Assembly (NCBI GenBank): GCA_023387295.1
Contig: JAEWIG010000385.1
Location: 1 to 17,127, forward strand
DNA length: 17,127 nt
From: Bacillota bacterium
GTDB taxonomy: Bacteria; Bacillota; Bacilli; Bacillales; Cytobacillaceae
Reading direction: 5' to 3'
The first letter of the stretch is position 1. Every line of letters begins with the position of its first letter. Below, one piece after another: positions 14,588 to 17,127 of this stretch. The notes beneath the pieces were generated by a model. The model did not search any database, was not told where the DNA came from, and was given only the letters and a program-made list of their open reading frames with translations. The translations under genes and the position numbers were made by a program.

Positions 14588-15357
14588 CTAAAAGCTCCCA
14601 CCTTTGTATTAATTTCTGTTCCTGTCCAAACTTCTTTTGAAAAAAACAGCTTTTTTCCTGAAACAATCTTTACACTTTGAAGTCCTTTATTTATTGCCCC
14701 AACGGCTGAGGTAACTTTCGGAATCATTCCGCCCGTAATTTCTCCCTCATGAATGTATTGTTCAATTTTTTTTGTATCTATTTGCTGAACCAATTTTCCC
14801 TGAATCATTATTCCTTCCACATCTGTGACAAATAAGCAGTGGTCTGCATGGATAGCATTCGCAATAGCTGCCGCTGCAAAATCAGCATTAATATTCAGCT
14901 TCGTGCCATTTTTAGTAGAACCAATTGGAGTGATGACGGGGATATAATCCTCTCCCATAAGGATAGAGATAATCTCAGTATTCACTTTTACGATTTCACC
15001 AACAAACCCAAGGTTCTCTTGATCAATAAAGTCAGCCTGGAGAAGGTGTCCATCACTACCGTTAAAGCCAATTGCCTTAAATCCAAATGAATCTAGCATT
15101 CCAACAAGCTTTCTATTTGTTTTACCGGATAAAACCATTTCTACAACTTCCATCGCTTCTAGTGTCGTTTTTCTAAGACCGTTTTTAAACTCATGTGGAA
15201 TTTTATATAAATCGAGAGCTTGATTTATATCTGGGCCACCCCCATGTACAATTAGGACCTGATAACCTTCTTCTTTTAATTCTTTCAGACTATTAAAAAA
15301 AGCAGGCGTCAATTCATTAATAATACTTCCACCGCATTTAATTAATACTGTTTTCAT
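14584..15357 (-). CDS. argB: Acetylglutamate kinase (ArgB)
   Basis: This cytoplasmic amino acid kinase phosphorylates N-acetylglutamate, the second step of arginine synthesis. The protein has 257 residues. Motifs are KCGGS (7-11, ATP phosphate binding), VHGGGP (37-42), NGLRKT (59-64, substrate binding), NINADFAA (155-162) and TDVEGI (178-183). The length and the lack of an N-terminal helix extension suggest the short, arginine-insensitive type common in bacteria with ArgJ. That is inference from the family. The ATG at 15357 follows TTAGGAG, which overlaps the argJ stop codon, giving a 13-nt gap. It overlaps argD by four bases at its end. Confidence 0.97.
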   Translation of the reverse strand: MKTVLIKCGGSIINELTPAFFNSLKELKEEGYQVLIVHGGGPDINQALDLYKIPHEFKNGLRKTTLEAMEVVEMVLSGKTNRKLVGMLDSFGFKAIGFNGSDGHLLQADFIDQENLGFVGEIVKVNTEIISILMGEDYIPVITPIGSTKNGTKLNINADFAAAAIANAIHADHCLFVTDVEGIMIQGKLVQQIDTKKIEQYIHEGEITGGMIPKVTSAVGAINKGLQSVKIVSGKKLFFSKEVWTGTEINTKVGAFR

Positions 15358-15370
15358 CCGATTTCAACTC

Positions 15371-16603
15371 CTAAGAGCGATAGTTAGCATTAATTTTCAC
15401 ATAATCATATGATAAGTCACAGCCCCATGCTTTCCCTTTTCCGGTTCCAAGATGTAAATTTACTATTATATGAATGGTCTTATTTGATAAATACGCAGAT
15501 GCTTCTTCCTCAGAGAACGCCTGTGGCTCACTATTTTTTAACATTGTAATTGGTCCTATCGCAATATCGACTAATAATGGATTGATTACTGCATTACTTT
15601 GTCCGATGGCACTTATTATTCTTCCCCAGTTTGCATCTTCACCGTGCACCGCGGTTTTTACAAGGTTCGATCCAACAATTTGCTTTGCAGCCATCCGTGC
15701 ATCCAGATCACTCATTGCTCCTGTTACTTCAACCTCAATTAATTTAGTTGCTCCTTCTCCATCCTTCGCAATTTGTTTTGCGAGGCTTTCGCAACTTTTT
15801 GAAAGTAATTCGAGAAAAACACCCCAATCTGGATGTTCAGGAGTAAGTGTTTGATTTTCACTTTTTCCATTCGCCATTACGAAAACTGTATCATTTGTCG
15901 ATGTATCTCCATCAACGGTAATTTGATTAAAGGTTGTATCTGTTATTTCCTTAAGGGCCATTTGTAAATAATTACTTTCTATATTGACATCTGTTGTTAT
16001 AAACGCAAGCATTGTCGCCATATTTGGATTTATCATTCCTGATCCCTTTGCTGCCCCTCCCATAAAAACCGTTTTCCCATCGATTACTGCAGAATAACAG
16101 CAGTTTTTCATAACAATATCTGTTGTTAAAATGGCTGTTTGAAAAGCTTCTACATTTGCATGCTCATTTCCAGGTGAGAGCATTTGTAGTCCATCATGGA
16201 TTTTTTCCATTGGCAAAAATTCACCAATTACCCCTGTCGATGCAACACCAACATGATGCTCCTGTAATCCAAATTGCTCTGCTGTCCACTTCCTCATTTG
16301 ATAAGCATCGTTTAGTCCTCGCTCACCAGTACAAGCATTTGCACAAGCACTATTCACGATGATCGCTTGAATTAGTCCTTCTTGCGCTATACTCGCCTGT
16401 GTAACTTTCAATGGGGCTGCTTGAAACTTGTTTGACGTATAAACAGCTGCACAATTCGCAGGCTTTTCACTAATAATAATTCCTAAATCTTTTTTCAGAT
16501 ATCTCAGTCCTGCGTGTACCCCGTCTGCTACAAAACCTTTTGGTGTAGTAATACTTCCATCCACTACCACTTCTACTGCCGATACATTTGACAATGCTTG
16601 CAT
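15371..16603 (-). CDS. argJ: Glutamate N-acetyltransferase / ornithine acetyltransferase (ArgJ)
   Basis: ArgJ moves the acetyl group from N-acetylornithine to glutamate, recycling it. Many bacillary forms also use acetyl-CoA to make N-acetylglutamate. The protein has 410 residues and belongs to the self-cleaving Ntn-hydrolase-like ArgJ family. The autoprocessing site is visible as NPNMATML, with the nucleophile Thr197 exposed by cleavage after Ala196. The oxyanion-hole region ASTGVIG (121-127) and the later TVDGDTSTNDT are also present. The ATG at 16603 has the purine-rich site AAGGGGGG upstream, and the argC stop is 13 nt before it. Whether the enzyme is bifunctional cannot be read from the sequence alone. 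No argE or argA is seen in the window. Confidence 0.97.
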   Translation of the reverse strand: MQALSNVSAVEVVVDGSITTPKGFVADGVHAGLRYLKKDLGIIISEKPANCAAVYTSNKFQAAPLKVTQASIAQEGLIQAIIVNSACANACTGERGLNDAYQMRKWTAEQFGLQEHHVGVASTGVIGEFLPMEKIHDGLQMLSPGNEHANVEAFQTAILTTDIVMKNCCYSAVIDGKTVFMGGAAKGSGMINPNMATMLAFITTDVNIESNYLQMALKEITDTTFNQITVDGDTSTNDTVFVMANGKSENQTLTPEHPDWGVFLELLSKSCESLAKQIAKDGEGATKLIEVEVTGAMSDLDARMAAKQIVGSNLVKTAVHGEDANWGRIISAIGQSNAVINPLLVDIAIGPITMLKNSEPQAFSEEEASAYLSNKTIHIIVNLHLGTGKGKAWGCDLSYDYVKINANYRS

Positions 16604-16616
16604 TATTATTCCCCCC

Positions 16617-17127
16617 TTATGGATACAAAGGTATGAAATTGAGTCCTATATTGTCCTTCAACCCATACATAATATTTGCGTTTTGTACAGCCTGCCCAGC
16701 TGCACCCTTCATTAAATTATCGATGACCGTAATAATCGTTAGTCTTCCTGTTCGCTCATCAGCATGAACGCCAATATCACAATAATTCGAACCTGCAACC
16801 TCTTTAACTGATGGAAAGTTGTTTTCCGGTCGAATGCGAATAAATGGATGTTCTCGATATGTTTCCTTGTAGAGCTCTAACAATTGATTTGTCGTATATT
16901 CTATTACTAGCTGCACATAGCTTGTAACTAAAATCCCTCTTGTTAATGGTAATAGATGTGTCGTGAACGTTATCGGTTTAATTTCGCTGTTCCAATTTAT
17001 AAGCTGCTGTTCAATTTCTGGAGTGTGTTGATGTTCGTTTACTTTATACACCTTAAAGTTTTCGTTCGTCTCTGAATAACTTGTATTTCTAGATAATGAC
17101 CTGCCTGCCCCTGAAACGCCCGATTTC
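16617..17127 (-). CDS. argC: N-acetyl-gamma-glutamyl-phosphate reductase (ArgC), C-terminal part
   Basis: The frame is open from the window edge to a TAA at 16617, giving the last 169 residues of ArgC; the N-terminal NAD(P)-binding part and the catalytic cysteine are outside. The enzyme reduces N-acetylglutamyl phosphate to the semialdehyde. The segment begins with KSGVSGAGR, the conserved stretch after the active site, and continues with NENFKVYKVNEHQHTPEIEQ, typical of ArgC. The later THLLPLTRGI and GRLTIITVIDNLMKGAAGQA are also family signatures. An internal GTG at 17051 is not a true start, as homology extends upstream of it. It is the first arg gene of the cluster, so the main ARG boxes and promoter should lie beyond the window. 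Confidence 0.95.
   Translation of the reverse strand, partial: KSGVSGAGRSLSRNTSYSETNENFKVYKVNEHQHTPEIEQQLINWNSEIKPITFTTHLLPLTRGILVTSYVQLVIEYTTNQLLELYKETYREHPFIRIRPENNFPSVKEVAGSNYCDIGVHADERTGRLTIITVIDNLMKGAAGQAVQNANIMYGLKDNIGLNFIPLYP

Noticed and set aside
1..17127. CRISPR array, tRNA/rRNA genes, insertion sequences, phage genes, toxin-antitoxin or defence systems
   Set aside because: No repeat-spacer pattern, RNA gene signature, transposase, integrase or defence protein was found; the window is conserved core sequence.

Overview
This window looks like conserved chromosomal core sequence from an AT-rich, low-G+C Gram-positive bacterium of the Bacillaceae. The evidence is gene order, purine-rich Shine-Dalgarno sites, and recognisable FapR, CtsR and AhrC-type (ARG box) operators. 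The order arg genes - yjzC - clpB - yjzD - NAD-epimerase-like gene - med - fabH - fabF - yjaZ - appDFA resembles the argCJBD..F to app region of Bacillus subtilis. The main difference is a clpB gene inserted between yjzC and yjzD, as I recall from B. cereus-type genomes. The genus cannot be fixed from the sequence. Every gene except yjzD is on the minus strand, so the biological reading order runs from high to low coordinates.

Region 17127-12329 is the arginine biosynthesis cluster argC (its N-terminal part lies outside the window), argJ, argB, argD and argF. The first four are tightly packed (13-nt gaps or ATGA overlaps). argF is set off by 144 nt holding two adjacent ARG-box-like sites that flank a TATAAT, so it probably has its own arginine-controlled promoter. 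The carAB genes found between argD and argF in B. subtilis are absent here.

Region 12328-9033 holds the small gene yjzC, whose Shine-Dalgarno sequence is partly inside a 10-bp inverted repeat, and then a 72-nt hairpin-bounded element of unknown nature. Next come a terminator and clpB, with an extended -10 promoter and a CtsR operator. clpB converges with the membrane-protein gene yjzD, and the two share one bidirectional terminator.

Region 8850-4469 contains a degenerate NAD-epimerase-like gene, the lipoprotein gene med (no comZ follows it), and the fabH-fabF fatty-acid initiation/elongation pair. A FapR operator overlaps the fabH promoter. Region 4301-1 carries yjaZ (a predicted zinc protease) and the oligopeptide ABC transporter genes appD, appF and appA. 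appA runs off the window after about 350 codons.

I found no CRISPR array, phage, insertion sequence, tRNA or rRNA, and no convincing new multi-gene system. The most interesting points are regulatory and structural: the element at 11963-12051, the possible translation-control hairpin ahead of yjzC, the ARG boxes ahead of argF, and the loss of comZ and carAB from otherwise conserved clusters.
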